This document shows, in pieces, positions 35,431 through 43,573 of a stretch of 64,000 nucleotides of DNA (its first letter is position 1; the number at the start of each line of letters is the position of its first letter). Source of the stretch: Nocardia suismassiliense (GTDB lineage: Bacteria > Actinomycetota > Actinomycetes > Mycobacteriales > Mycobacteriaceae). The translations under genes were made by a program, and so were the position numbers. The notes under the pieces were generated by a model. That model made no database searches, was not told the DNA's origin, and saw only the letters and a program-made list of their open reading frames with translations. Where the stretch lies: contig NZ_LT985361.1 in NCBI RefSeq assembly GCF_900269665.1, forward strand, positions 3,496,601 to 3,560,600, in the 5' to 3' direction.

Positions 35431-36165
35431 CTATCCGGCGGTCCCGCTGGCGCGGGCCGCCGCGACGGCCGGGGCCGACTTGCCGCGTCCTGCTTCATCA
35501 TTGAAGCGGAACCCGACGCCGTGCACGGTGACGATCCAGTCCGCGGAGCCGAGCTTCTTGCGGACACTGCTCAGGTGCGTGTCGATGGTCCGGCTGGCCA
35601 GCGACGTCACTTCGGCGTCCACGTCGTCGTATCCCCAGACCTGTTGCAGCAGTTCGGCTCTGGAGAAGACCCGCTGTGGCTCGGTGGCGAGCAGGCGCAG
35701 TAGTTCGAATTCCTTGCGGGTCAGTTCGACCAGCCGGTTGCCGACCCTGACCTCGCGCAGCGCCGAGTCGATCTCCAGTTGGCCGACGATGAGGGCCGGC
35801 TGGGACATCATGTGCACCCGGCGCAGCAAGCCGCGTAGCCGGGCCATGAGCTCACGGCTGTGGTACGGCTTCACGATGCAGTCGTCGCACCCCGCTTCCA
35901 GGGCGAGGACCTTGTCCAATTCGAACGCGGAGGCGAAAGCGATGATCGGTATGTCGCTGGCTCGCCGAATTTCTCTACACAGGGTCAATCCGTCGAAATC
36001 GGTGAAGTCGAGATCGACGAGTACTACGTCGAAGTCAGGGTAAGCCGCCATGGTTTCGGCCCCGGTCGAGGTCGGCTCGGGTTCGAAACCGTGCCGTTTG
36101 AGGTCGTTTACCGTATCCTCGATCCCCTCACAATCCGCCACGATCAACAAACGCGGATGAAGCAA
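35431..36165 (-). CDS. Orphan OmpR/PhoB-type response regulator
   Basis: A 244-residue receiver plus winged-helix protein. The phospho-acceptor Asp is in VVLVDLDFTDFDG and the conserved Lys in IVKPYHS. The N-terminal acidic pair that binds Mg2+ is reduced to a single Asp (LLIVADCEG), so phosphorylation may be altered. The DNA-binding domain from about residue 130 contains LTRKEFELLRLLA and TVHGVGFRF. The start is TTG 36165 with GGGAGGAC before it. There is no histidine kinase beside it. At the edge of the PBD cluster it is a candidate pathway regulator. A 102-bp gap separates it from the amine oxidase gene; it could be read from that gene's transcript. Confidence 0.82.
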   Translation of the reverse strand: MLHPRLLIVADCEGIEDTVNDLKRHGFEPEPTSTGAETMAAYPDFDVVLVDLDFTDFDGLTLCREIRRASDIPIIAFASAFELDKVLALEAGCDDCIVKPYHSRELMARLRGLLRRVHMMSQPALIVGQLEIDSALREVRVGNRLVELTRKEFELLRLLATEPQRVFSRAELLQQVWGYDDVDAEVTSLASRTIDTHLSSVRKKLGSADWIVTVHGVGFRFNDEAGRGKSAPAVAAARASGTAG

Positions 36166-36267
36166 AGCGGTCCTCCCTTCCAGCTGGTGCGATTCAGTTG
36201 TTTTTCTTGCGCGGTAACAGTGCCGAACAGCTCGACGAGGTCGAGGCGTTGGAAGGCGGCGGAAGTA

Positions 36268-37704
36268 TCAGATGGACGATAATTCGAGCAGAACCCGAAT
36301 CGACGATTCCAGCGCATAGTTCATCGAGCCGCCATTGGGTTCGAATGCGGTGTGCTCGCCTGCGAAATGTATTCTTCCCTCCGGTGTTCGGGTGTGTGCC
36401 ATGAGCTCGTGGTGGCCCAGTTCCGGCAGGATGTACGCGCCGGCGATGTACGGCTCGTTGTCCCAGGCTATGGACGCGCCGAGCTCGAAATTCTCGCGTG
36501 CCCCCGGCATGATCGGTTCCAGTTCGGTCAAAGCGAAATTGATGCGCTCTTCCTCGCTCATGTCGGCCGCCGCCTGCGCGGGCCAGCCGGTCAGCCAGCA
36601 CTCCAGGATCTTGCGCGGGCCGGGTAGTCGTGGCGTGCCGTCGCGGACCGTGCCGATCGGCCTATCCGTCGACAGCATCAACCGCTCTTCGGGCCAGAAC
36701 TTCTTGCGCATCTGCAGGAATATGCGCAGGACCGATGAATACCTGAGGCGGCGGATGGTCGCGTGCTTCGCGGCGGACAGGCCGGCCATCGACAGGTTGA
36801 TCCGGCGCAGGCTGCTGAACGGTGCGGTGACGATGACGCGGTCGGCGGTCAGCGTCTGCAGCCGGTCCCGATCGAGGAACGTCACCTGCGCTTCTTGCTC
36901 GGTCTGCGTGATGCGGACGACCGGTTTCCGGTACAGGACAAGGTCTTTGACCTTGTCCGCCAGTGCTCGGGCGAGCAGGTCGGCGCCGCCCTTGACCTTG
37001 AACCACGCGGCGTCGGCGCTGGCGAAGGCGCGGTGGCCCGACTCGTAACGAGCCCACGCCATGGTCGAGGCGGATTCCAGTTCGCCGCCGCGCATCTCCA
37101 GGAAGAGTGGTTCGATCAGGCTGATCGCGGCCGCGGAGGCGCCTCGGTCTTCGAGGGTGCGGCGGACCGAAATCTGGTCGAGGGCGAGCAGGTCCGGCGT
37201 CGGGGTCCAGGTGGGCGCGGTGAGTTCCGGACCGATGTTCTCGTTGAACTTCGTGACGTAATGCGCGTTCAAGTCGGCGACGGTGAGGTGGCGCTCGTGT
37301 GGCTGTAGCCCCAAGCTGTCGGCGTGCTCGGTGAGCTGGTCCGGTCGGATCCGGATGCCGTTGCGCAGATAGCTGAAGTCGGTGTCGACGAGATCGCTCG
37401 GCTCGGTCTCCAGCTGCATTTCCCGCAGATAATGCATCGTGTAATGGCATTGCGCGGTCACCGTCATCGCGCCTGCTTCGGTGCGCAGGCCGTCGGCGAA
37501 TGGGTGACGATAGGTCCAGGTTCGGCCGCCCGGCCGCGCACCGGCTTCCAGCACGGTGACGCGGGTGCCCTGCTTCGCTAATTCGTATGCGGCGGCGAGG
37601 CCCGCCAGTCCGGCGCCGACAATGATTGCGGTATCGATGGTATTCTGAGACGGAAGACCGTCATCGAAAGTACTTCTGACGTCGTGTTGAGTTAGCCCCT
37701 GCAC
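36268..37704 (-). CDS. Flavin-dependent amine oxidase family protein
   Basis: A 478-residue FAD protein of the monoamine/L-amino-acid oxidase superfamily. The dinucleotide-binding motif IIVGAGLAGLAAAYEL, the following EAGARPGGR and the C-terminal GRIHFAGEHTAFEPNGGSMNYAL are all present. The GTG at 37704 has GGAGGG before it. No amine oxidase is required in the PBD route as I know it, so it may tailor the product, act on a pathway amino acid, or lie just outside the cluster. It is followed co-directionally by the response regulator. Confidence 0.8.
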   Translation of the reverse strand: MQGLTQHDVRSTFDDGLPSQNTIDTAIIVGAGLAGLAAAYELAKQGTRVTVLEAGARPGGRTWTYRHPFADGLRTEAGAMTVTAQCHYTMHYLREMQLETEPSDLVDTDFSYLRNGIRIRPDQLTEHADSLGLQPHERHLTVADLNAHYVTKFNENIGPELTAPTWTPTPDLLALDQISVRRTLEDRGASAAAISLIEPLFLEMRGGELESASTMAWARYESGHRAFASADAAWFKVKGGADLLARALADKVKDLVLYRKPVVRITQTEQEAQVTFLDRDRLQTLTADRVIVTAPFSSLRRINLSMAGLSAAKHATIRRLRYSSVLRIFLQMRKKFWPEERLMLSTDRPIGTVRDGTPRLPGPRKILECWLTGWPAQAAADMSEEERINFALTELEPIMPGARENFELGASIAWDNEPYIAGAYILPELGHHELMAHTRTPEGRIHFAGEHTAFEPNGGSMNYALESSIRVLLELSSI

Positions 37705-38538
37705 TGCTTTCCCTCCGGCGAACTGCGCTTGATCTCCCCGGCTCGTCGAAGTTGTTCTGAACCGAAATCATTGACAAATCATCACGCTGACGGAAAATGG
37801 AGTCATCGTTCATCTTCAACCATTTTGTATGAAATTATCGTATCAAGCCCCGCAGAGCGGAGCAAACAAGTTTCAGTTGCCCGAATTTAACTGCACATAG
37901 GTGTTTCACACCTCTCTGCCTGGATGGTGTTTGCCTGTGTCTGTGTGACCGTTGTCACAGTTCGGTCCTTGTTTGAATCGCATCTAACTCCAGGCGAACT
38001 CGGGCTGAGGTAAGCCTTTCTCGGCCCGGTATTTCCTGGTCGCGAGCGGTAGCCGAGTCGTCCTGCTCACTGTTCGGGCCCACGCGAAGAGGACCACAGC
38101 TATTCCGCTGCAAGCTATTCGGCGCGGGTTCCGGCCGCGCGCAACGGGTTCGGTGAGACGTCGGTTGCTCGCCGCCTCACTCGACAGATTCCGCCCGCTC
38201 GACAACGGCATCCCGATAATGGGCGAGTTCGTGCAATATTTGACGACATGGCTGTCGCGAACTCCGGCGTGCGACCAAAGTGGCGGCGGGAGGGCGTGTT
38301 TCGGACTCGCACACGACATCGGCGATAGCCGTCGTTACCGTGAGTTGCCGGAGTTCGGTTGTGCATGGCTGGTATTCATGCCCGACGGTGGCCGCCCAGG
38401 CATCGGAGAAGGTGGTTGATTCGAACCCGCCCACCACGGTAGACGCGAGTCGAGTTGTGATGGGCGGCATTTCGAACAGTGTGGGCCTCGCTCGGGCGCG
38501 CTGTGCGATGGCGCACCCGAGCGGGTTTCCTGCGCCGA
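37705..38538. other. AT-rich regulatory stretch and region without a confident gene
   Basis: Bases 37770-37860 are markedly AT-rich for this genome and probably hold the promoter of the amine oxidase gene. AGGTGT-TTC-ACACCT (37899-37913) is a perfect 6-bp dyad, and GACCG-10-CGGTC follows near 37948. From 37984 to 38538 several frames are open, the least unlikely being a minus-strand ORF from ATG 38470 to 38177 (97 codons), but it lacks a clear ribosome site and any recognisable domain, so I do not call it. Confidence 0.4.
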
Positions 38539-38979
38539 CTACACGTTGCGCTGCGCCATGGTGGATTTCATATGGGCCAGGATGCACTGCTCGATGTGGG
38601 CGAGCCACTCGTAGCCCTGCAGGGTGCCGGAAACCCATGCGGCCGTGACGGTGGCGAGGTCGTGGGGTTCGGAATCATCGAGGGGCGGCGCCGACCGTGG
38701 GGGTGTCCTGGTGGCGATTCTCGGCTTCGGACGCGGAGCCGATTCTGGAAGTGGTTCATCCACAATCGAATCCGGGGCGATGTCCGGTTGGTCTGTCGGT
38801 GGCGCCGCGAAGGTGCTGCTGGATTGTCCCGGGGTGCTGATGTCCCGGTTCGCCGTCGGGCCGACGCCGGCGGGGCCGTCCCGGTCGGCGGAGATGAGGG
38901 CCGTGAGGAGCGCGGCCGTGGACACCATCGCCAATCGCATCGGAACGTCGGGCTTACGTGGTGCGCGGTGTTTACCCAT
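38539..38979 (-). CDS. Small exported or membrane-anchored protein, unknown function
   Basis: A 146-residue protein starting MGKHRAPRKP, a basic N-terminus seen on many small secreted nocardial and mycobacterial proteins. One hydrophobic segment follows (about residues 15-30, RLAMVSTAALLTALISA). The middle is rich in Pro, Ser and Asp and looks disordered, and the last 40 residues form a compact, probably helical part with one cysteine. GGAAGAAGGCG precedes the ATG. No family recognised. Confidence 0.6.
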   Translation of the reverse strand: MGKHRAPRKPDVPMRLAMVSTAALLTALISADRDGPAGVGPTANRDISTPGQSSSTFAAPPTDQPDIAPDSIVDEPLPESAPRPKPRIATRTPPRSAPPLDDSEPHDLATVTAAWVSGTLQGYEWLAHIEQCILAHMKSTMAQRNV

Positions 38980-39219
38980 CGCCTTCTTCCCATCGAAATT
39001 CCTTTTGAGTGTGGAAGTTTAAGGCGGGCAACCAATTCCGGCTACCAGTGTAAGTTCTTCTTCACGCATGTTAAGTCGCAATTATCGCGCAATCGAGCTT
39101 GTCTTCGATGTCGATTCGACCCGGCGGATTGTTACACCGAACTACCAGCGTTCGGACATCTGCTACGCGGGCCGGACATTTCGCCCAGAAATTCCCTGTC
39201 CACCCCGGGAAATAGATAA

Positions 39220-39247
39220 GGGCAAGGTGGTTATCCACTCCTTGCCC
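39220..39247. promoter_or_regulatory. Hairpin upstream of rox
   Basis: GGGCAAGG-TGGTTATCCACT-CCTTGCCC has 8-bp arms with an inner TGG/CCA pair and lies 10 bp before TATAGC (39257-39262), a possible -10 box for rox. It could terminate readthrough or bind a regulator. The rest of the 38980-39332 gap, apart from the RAE, shows nothing. Confidence 0.45.
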
Positions 39248-39269
39248 ACTTCAATGTATAGCGCACCCG

Positions 39270-39289
39270 GGGGCTTGCGGCAAGACCCC
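39270..39289 (+). promoter_or_regulatory. Rifamycin-associated element (RAE)
   Basis: GGGGCTTGCGGCAAGACCCC fits, from memory, the inverted-repeat RAE found before rifamycin-inactivating genes in actinobacteria (GGGGCTTGCGGCAAG core). Arms GGGGCTTG and CAAG(A)CCCC flank CGG. It lies 43 bp before the rox ATG and just downstream of TATAGC, where it should confer rifamycin induction. Confidence 0.8.
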
Positions 39290-39332
39290 GGTCGTGCTGC
39301 AAGATCGTCACTCATTCGAATGAAGGGGTTGC

Positions 39333-40757
39333 ATGATCGACGTGATCATCGCGGGTGCCGGGCCGACCGGCGTGCTGCTGGCCAGTGAGTTGCGGTTGCA
39401 GGGTGTGCGGCCGGTGGTGCTGGAGAAGGACACCGAGCCGACCAAGGTGGTTCGCGCGCTCGGCATGCACGCGCGCAGCATCGAGGTACTCGACCAGCGT
39501 GGTGCGCTCGCGCCGTTTCTCGAGCTGGGCCGCAAGCATCCGGTCGGCGGGTTCTTCGCGGGCATCGCCAAGCCGTCGCCCGAGCTGGATACCGCGCACC
39601 CGTACGTCCTCAGCATCCCGCAGACCACCACCGAGCGGCTGCTGCTCGAGCGCGCCGGCGAACTCGGCGTCGAGATCCGGCGGGGTTGTGCGGTGGTCGG
39701 GCTCAGCCAGGACGAAGACGGGGTGACCGTCGAGCTGGCCGACGGCACGCAGCTGCGCTCGCGCTACCTGGTGGCCTGCGACGGCGGCCGCAGCACGGTG
39801 CGCAAACTGCTCGGCGTCGGCTTCCCCGGCGAGCCGACGACGGTCGAGACGCTGGTGGGCGAGGTGGAGCTGACCGCGTCCACGGCGACGATCAACGCTG
39901 CGAACGCCGAAGTCCGCAAGACCCAGTTGCGGTTCGGTGCCGCGCCACTCGGCGACGGGGTGTACCGCGTCGTCGCGCCCGCCGACGGCGTGGCGGAGGA
40001 CCGCACGATCCCACCGACCCTGGACGAACTGAAGCGGCAGCTGCGGGCAACCGCGGGCACCGACTTCGGCGCGCACTCGCCGCGCTGGCTGTCCCGTTTC
40101 GGCAACGCGACCCGCCAGGCCGAGCGGTACCGGGTCGACCGGGTGCTGCTGGCAGGCGACGCGGCGCACGTCCATCCGCCGATGGGCGGGCAGGGTCTGA
40201 ACCTCGGTCTCCAGGACGCGTTCAACCTCGGCTGGAAACTGGCCGCCGAGGTCAACGGCTGGGCGCCGAAGGGGCTGCTGGACAGCTACCAGGCCGAACG
40301 GCATCCGGTAGCCGCCGACGTGCTGAACAACACTCGCGCGCAGATGGAGCTGATTTCCCTCGAACCGGGTCCGCAGGCGGTGCGCCGCCTGATCTCGGAA
40401 CTGATGGACTTCGACGAGGTGAACCGATATTTGATCGAGAAGATCATCGCCATCGGCATCCGCTATGACTTCGGCGAAGGTCATGCGCTGCTGGGTCGGC
40501 GGTTGTCGGACATGGAACTGCGGCGGGGACGCCTCTACGAGCAGATGCACCGCGGCCGTGGCCTATTGCTCGACCAGACCGGCCGACTCTCGGTGGCAGG
40601 GTGGGCTGACCGGGTCGACCACGTTGTAGACGTCAGTGCCGAACTAGACGTGCCCGCGGTGCTGCTGCGGCCGGATGGTCACGTCGCGTGGGTCGGCGAC
40701 GACCAGGAGGATCTGCTCGACCAGCTCCCCGTGTGGTTCGGCGCTGCCGTCAGCTGA
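39333..40757 (+). CDS. rox: Rifampicin monooxygenase
   Basis: A 474-residue class A flavin monooxygenase. GAGPTGVLLASELRL binds FAD, LVACDGGRSTVRKLLG is the DG motif and GDAAHVHPPMGGQGLN near residue 275 closes the flavin site. Length and sequence, including the C-terminal GHVAWVGDDQEDLL and WFGAA ending, closely match my memory of Rox from Nocardia farcinica, which hydroxylates the rifampicin naphthyl ring and leads to ring opening. AAGGGG precedes the ATG and an RAE lies upstream. It is monocistronic and overlaps the convergent epimerase gene by 8 bp. Unlike the PBD genes it probably reflects defence against foreign rifamycins. Confidence 0.9.
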   Translation: MIDVIIAGAGPTGVLLASELRLQGVRPVVLEKDTEPTKVVRALGMHARSIEVLDQRGALAPFLELGRKHPVGGFFAGIAKPSPELDTAHPYVLSIPQTTTERLLLERAGELGVEIRRGCAVVGLSQDEDGVTVELADGTQLRSRYLVACDGGRSTVRKLLGVGFPGEPTTVETLVGEVELTASTATINAANAEVRKTQLRFGAAPLGDGVYRVVAPADGVAEDRTIPPTLDELKRQLRATAGTDFGAHSPRWLSRFGNATRQAERYRVDRVLLAGDAAHVHPPMGGQGLNLGLQDAFNLGWKLAAEVNGWAPKGLLDSYQAERHPVAADVLNNTRAQMELISLEPGPQAVRRLISELMDFDEVNRYLIEKIIAIGIRYDFGEGHALLGRRLSDMELRRGRLYEQMHRGRGLLLDQTGRLSVAGWADRVDHVVDVSAELDVPAVLLRPDGHVAWVGDDQEDLLDQLPVWFGAAVS

Positions 40758-41910
40758 GCACCCGCTCTCGGTGCGACCGGGCGTCCATCGGTGTGCGCCC
40801 GCAGTCCGCGGCGAGCTGGGCAACGATCCGATCGGCCGCGTGGCCATCCCCGAAAGGGTTGCCCGCGTTCGCCATTCGCGTGTACGCCGCGTGATCGTCC
40901 AGCAGGTCCGCCGCTGCGGCCACGATGGCGTCGGGGTCGGTGCCCACCAACTTCGCCGCGCCGACCTGCACCGCCTCCGGTCGCTCGGTGGTCGTCCGCA
41001 AGACCAGGGTCGGCTTGCCGAGCGACGGTGACTCCTCCTGGATGCCGCCCGAGTCGGTCAATACGAGGTCGCAAGCGGCGAGGGTGGCGGTGAAGTCGAG
41101 ATAGTCCAGGGGTTCGACCACCCGGATATTGGGGTGACCGGACAGCTCGGGCAGCAATGCCTCGCGCACGGCGGGGCTCTTGTGCAGTGGCAGCAGAATT
41201 TCGACATCACCTCGATCGGCGAGCCGCCGCACCGCGCAACCCATCGCGCGCATCGTGTCGCCCTGGTTTTCTCTGCGGTGCAGGGTGAGTAAGACGCGTC
41301 GCAGGTCGGTGCCGAATCGGCTGCGCCCCGCGCCCCGGGACCGCACCCACAGCAGATTGTCGATGACGGTGTTGCCGGTCGTGAATACCGTCTGCTCCGG
41401 CACGCCTTCGGCCAACAGGTTTTCGGCGGCGCGGGCAGTGGGGGCGAAGTGCCAGCGTGCGACCCGGGGGACGAGTCGGCGGTTGATCTCTTCGGGAAAG
41501 GGGTTGTCCGGCCTGCCCGTTCGCAGACCCGCCTCCACGTGGGCGACCGGAACATGCTCGTAGCAGGCGGCCAGCGCGCCGGTCAGTGCAGTCGTCGTAT
41601 CACCTTGCACCACAACGAGATCGGGTTGCTCTCGGCGGATCACCTCGCCGAGTTCGGCGACCAGCCGGGCGGTCAGGGCGGACAACTGCTGGCGCTCGCG
41701 CATCACATCGAGCTCGATGCGGTCGCACACCTCGAACAGATCCAGCATCTGGTGCAGCATCTCGCGGTGCTGGCCGGTGGTCACCACGAGCGGTTCGAAG
41801 CGTGGCGAGGCGGTCATGGCCCGGACGACGGGCGCCAGCTTGATCGCCTCGGGCCGGGTCCCGAGAATGAGCATCGCGCGTACCGGGGTGGTGCGCAGGC
41901 CGGCGGTCAC
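40750..41910 (-). CDS. wecB: UDP-N-acetylglucosamine 2-epimerase (non-hydrolysing)
   Basis: A 386-residue GT-B-fold epimerase that interconverts UDP-GlcNAc and UDP-ManNAc. LGTRPEAIKLAPV near the N-terminus, VVQGDTTT, HVEAGLRTGR, PFPEEINRR and LTDSGGIQEE are the family motifs. The open frame runs 75 codons further upstream, but GTG 41910 overlaps the glycosyltransferase stop by 4 bp and sits just before the conserved start. Paired with a processive glycosyltransferase, it probably supplies an activated sugar for an extracellular polysaccharide. Confidence 0.88.
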   Translation of the reverse strand: MTAGLRTTPVRAMLILGTRPEAIKLAPVVRAMTASPRFEPLVVTTGQHREMLHQMLDLFEVCDRIELDVMRERQQLSALTARLVAELGEVIRREQPDLVVVQGDTTTALTGALAACYEHVPVAHVEAGLRTGRPDNPFPEEINRRLVPRVARWHFAPTARAAENLLAEGVPEQTVFTTGNTVIDNLLWVRSRGAGRSRFGTDLRRVLLTLHRRENQGDTMRAMGCAVRRLADRGDVEILLPLHKSPAVREALLPELSGHPNIRVVEPLDYLDFTATLAACDLVLTDSGGIQEESPSLGKPTLVLRTTTERPEAVQVGAAKLVGTDPDAIVAAAADLLDDHAAYTRMANAGNPFGDGHAADRIVAQLAADCGRTPMDARSHRERVLS

Positions 41911-43310
41911 GCGTCGGCCACACTTGCGGCCTCGGCCGAACGCGAATGCCCGACAAACGGATTCGGCAATGATGTGGCCGCACTGCCGGTCGTGGTGACG
42001 GGGGTTTCCGCGACGCGCTCGGTCTTGATCCAGCCGGTGCGCCGGCGGAGTATGCGCCAGGTCGCGCGCCACGCCGCGATGAAGGCGACGTACATCCACA
42101 CCGGTTGGGCGTGCAGATAGGCGATGGATTTCCATAGCGGCTGATCACCGGTGCGCTGCCAGTACAGCACAGCCCAGATCGCAAAGGGCCCGAAAGTTAT
42201 TGCGTACAAGCCGATCCCGCTCAGCACCTGCATCCACAGCGGTCCGGTCGCGACGTCGAAGAGTCCAGGGTTGTCCCCGAACGCCAGGCGAAAAAGCAGA
42301 TACTGCTGAATGACCGACCAGGGCAACGTAATCAGGTACGGCATGAACAGGTATCCGGTGAGCTCGACCCGGACCGTGCGCCGGATCCCAGGGGTGGACC
42401 ACAGTTCGGGCAGGCGCGCCATGGCGCTCATGTGGCCTTGGAACCAGCGGGTGCGCTGGCGCAGTAGTCGGCGAGCGTCACGCAGGCCCTGCTGGGATAC
42501 GAAGGCTCCCATGGTGGAAGTGACCGTCCACCCCGCGACCGCCAGGCTGATACCCAGATCCAGATCCTCGGTCAGCGAGTCCGACCACGGCTGCTCCCCG
42601 ACATCGTCCAGGGCGGACAAGCGGGTGAACTGGCCGTTGCCGCCCATGCTCACGGCCCCCATAGCGACCCGTCCGAACTGACTGAGTGCACTGAGCGCCC
42701 AGAATTCGATGTCTTGGAACCGCAGTGCCACGGAGTCGCGGCCGCGAATCCGTACTGCCAGCTGAACGCCGCCGACCTCCGGCTGTTCGAACAGCTCGGT
42801 GACGCAGGCGACCGCGCCCGGCGTCATCCGGCCGTCGGCGTCGAGCACGCACACCAGCACCCGTCCAGGTGCCAGGCCCTCGTTCTCGACGCAACGGCGG
42901 ATGTGGCGCAGGCCCGCGTTGAGAGCGGCGCCCTTCCCGGGTGGAGCCGCAGGCAGCACCCGCCACACGACGGTGACACCCTTGCCCGCTGCTGCGGCGA
43001 GGGCGGCGGTGTCGTCATCGCTGCCGTCATCGACAACGATCAGCCGGACGCCGGGCTGTGCGTCGAGCAGACAATGCACGGTGTTCGCGATGACTTTCGC
43101 TTCGTTCAAACACGGAATCAACACGAACACGGTCCATCCCGCGGGCACCGCGACGGGTGGACCGTTTTCCAGCGCGAGCTGTCGACGCAGCGATCCATCG
43201 GCGCGACGCGCGAACAGGACGCCCATGACGATGAGCGGGCCGTTATAGGCCATGGTGATCACGAATATGATGAGAGCGACGATACGCACAGTGGTATCCA
43301 ACGAGGTCAC
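41907..43310 (-). CDS. Processive family 2 glycosyltransferase, membrane-bound
   Basis: A 467-residue protein with one N-terminal transmembrane helix, a cytoplasmic GT2 domain and three or four C-terminal helices, the layout of hyaluronan/cellulose-synthase-type enzymes. Catalytic motifs: VVDDGSDDD, VLDADG, TEDLDLG and the processivity motif QRTRW (Q-x-x-R-W). GGAAGG precedes GTG 43310; the 32 codons open upstream lack support. Translationally coupled to wecB. Likely product: a ManNAc- or GlcNAc-containing polymer, inferred from the partner gene. The 43311-43573 gap upstream holds its promoter region and nothing else I can identify. Confidence 0.85.
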   Translation of the reverse strand: MTSLDTTVRIVALIIFVITMAYNGPLIVMGVLFARRADGSLRRQLALENGPPVAVPAGWTVFVLIPCLNEAKVIANTVHCLLDAQPGVRLIVVDDGSDDDTAALAAAAGKGVTVVWRVLPAAPPGKGAALNAGLRHIRRCVENEGLAPGRVLVCVLDADGRMTPGAVACVTELFEQPEVGGVQLAVRIRGRDSVALRFQDIEFWALSALSQFGRVAMGAVSMGGNGQFTRLSALDDVGEQPWSDSLTEDLDLGISLAVAGWTVTSTMGAFVSQQGLRDARRLLRQRTRWFQGHMSAMARLPELWSTPGIRRTVRVELTGYLFMPYLITLPWSVIQQYLLFRLAFGDNPGLFDVATGPLWMQVLSGIGLYAITFGPFAIWAVLYWQRTGDQPLWKSIAYLHAQPVWMYVAFIAAWRATWRILRRRTGWIKTERVAETPVTTTGSAATSLPNPFVGHSRSAEAASVADA

Positions 43311-43573
43311 AAAAGAACCTTCCGTCAGTCGACAGATCGCTGTTCTCGCGGAAGCGGGATAACTACCGAGCACATAGTTGCGCACCGGCTGTACCTGCGC
43401 AAACACCGTGCGCGCGAGTCGCGATACAATCTGAAAAATCGACGTGCCAACAACGTGTGAGCGGTGCTTGAATGGAACGTCGACGCCGGAAATGGATCCG
43501 TGTGCTATTAATAATTTGTGGTCGAGAGTTGTGGCGCCGCTTTTACCTCAATCGGCTCGGGTCATGGTCTGAC

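Noticed and set aside
37984..38319. 111-codon minus-strand frame
   Set aside because: No ribosome site, no recognisable motif and atypical composition; left as non-coding.
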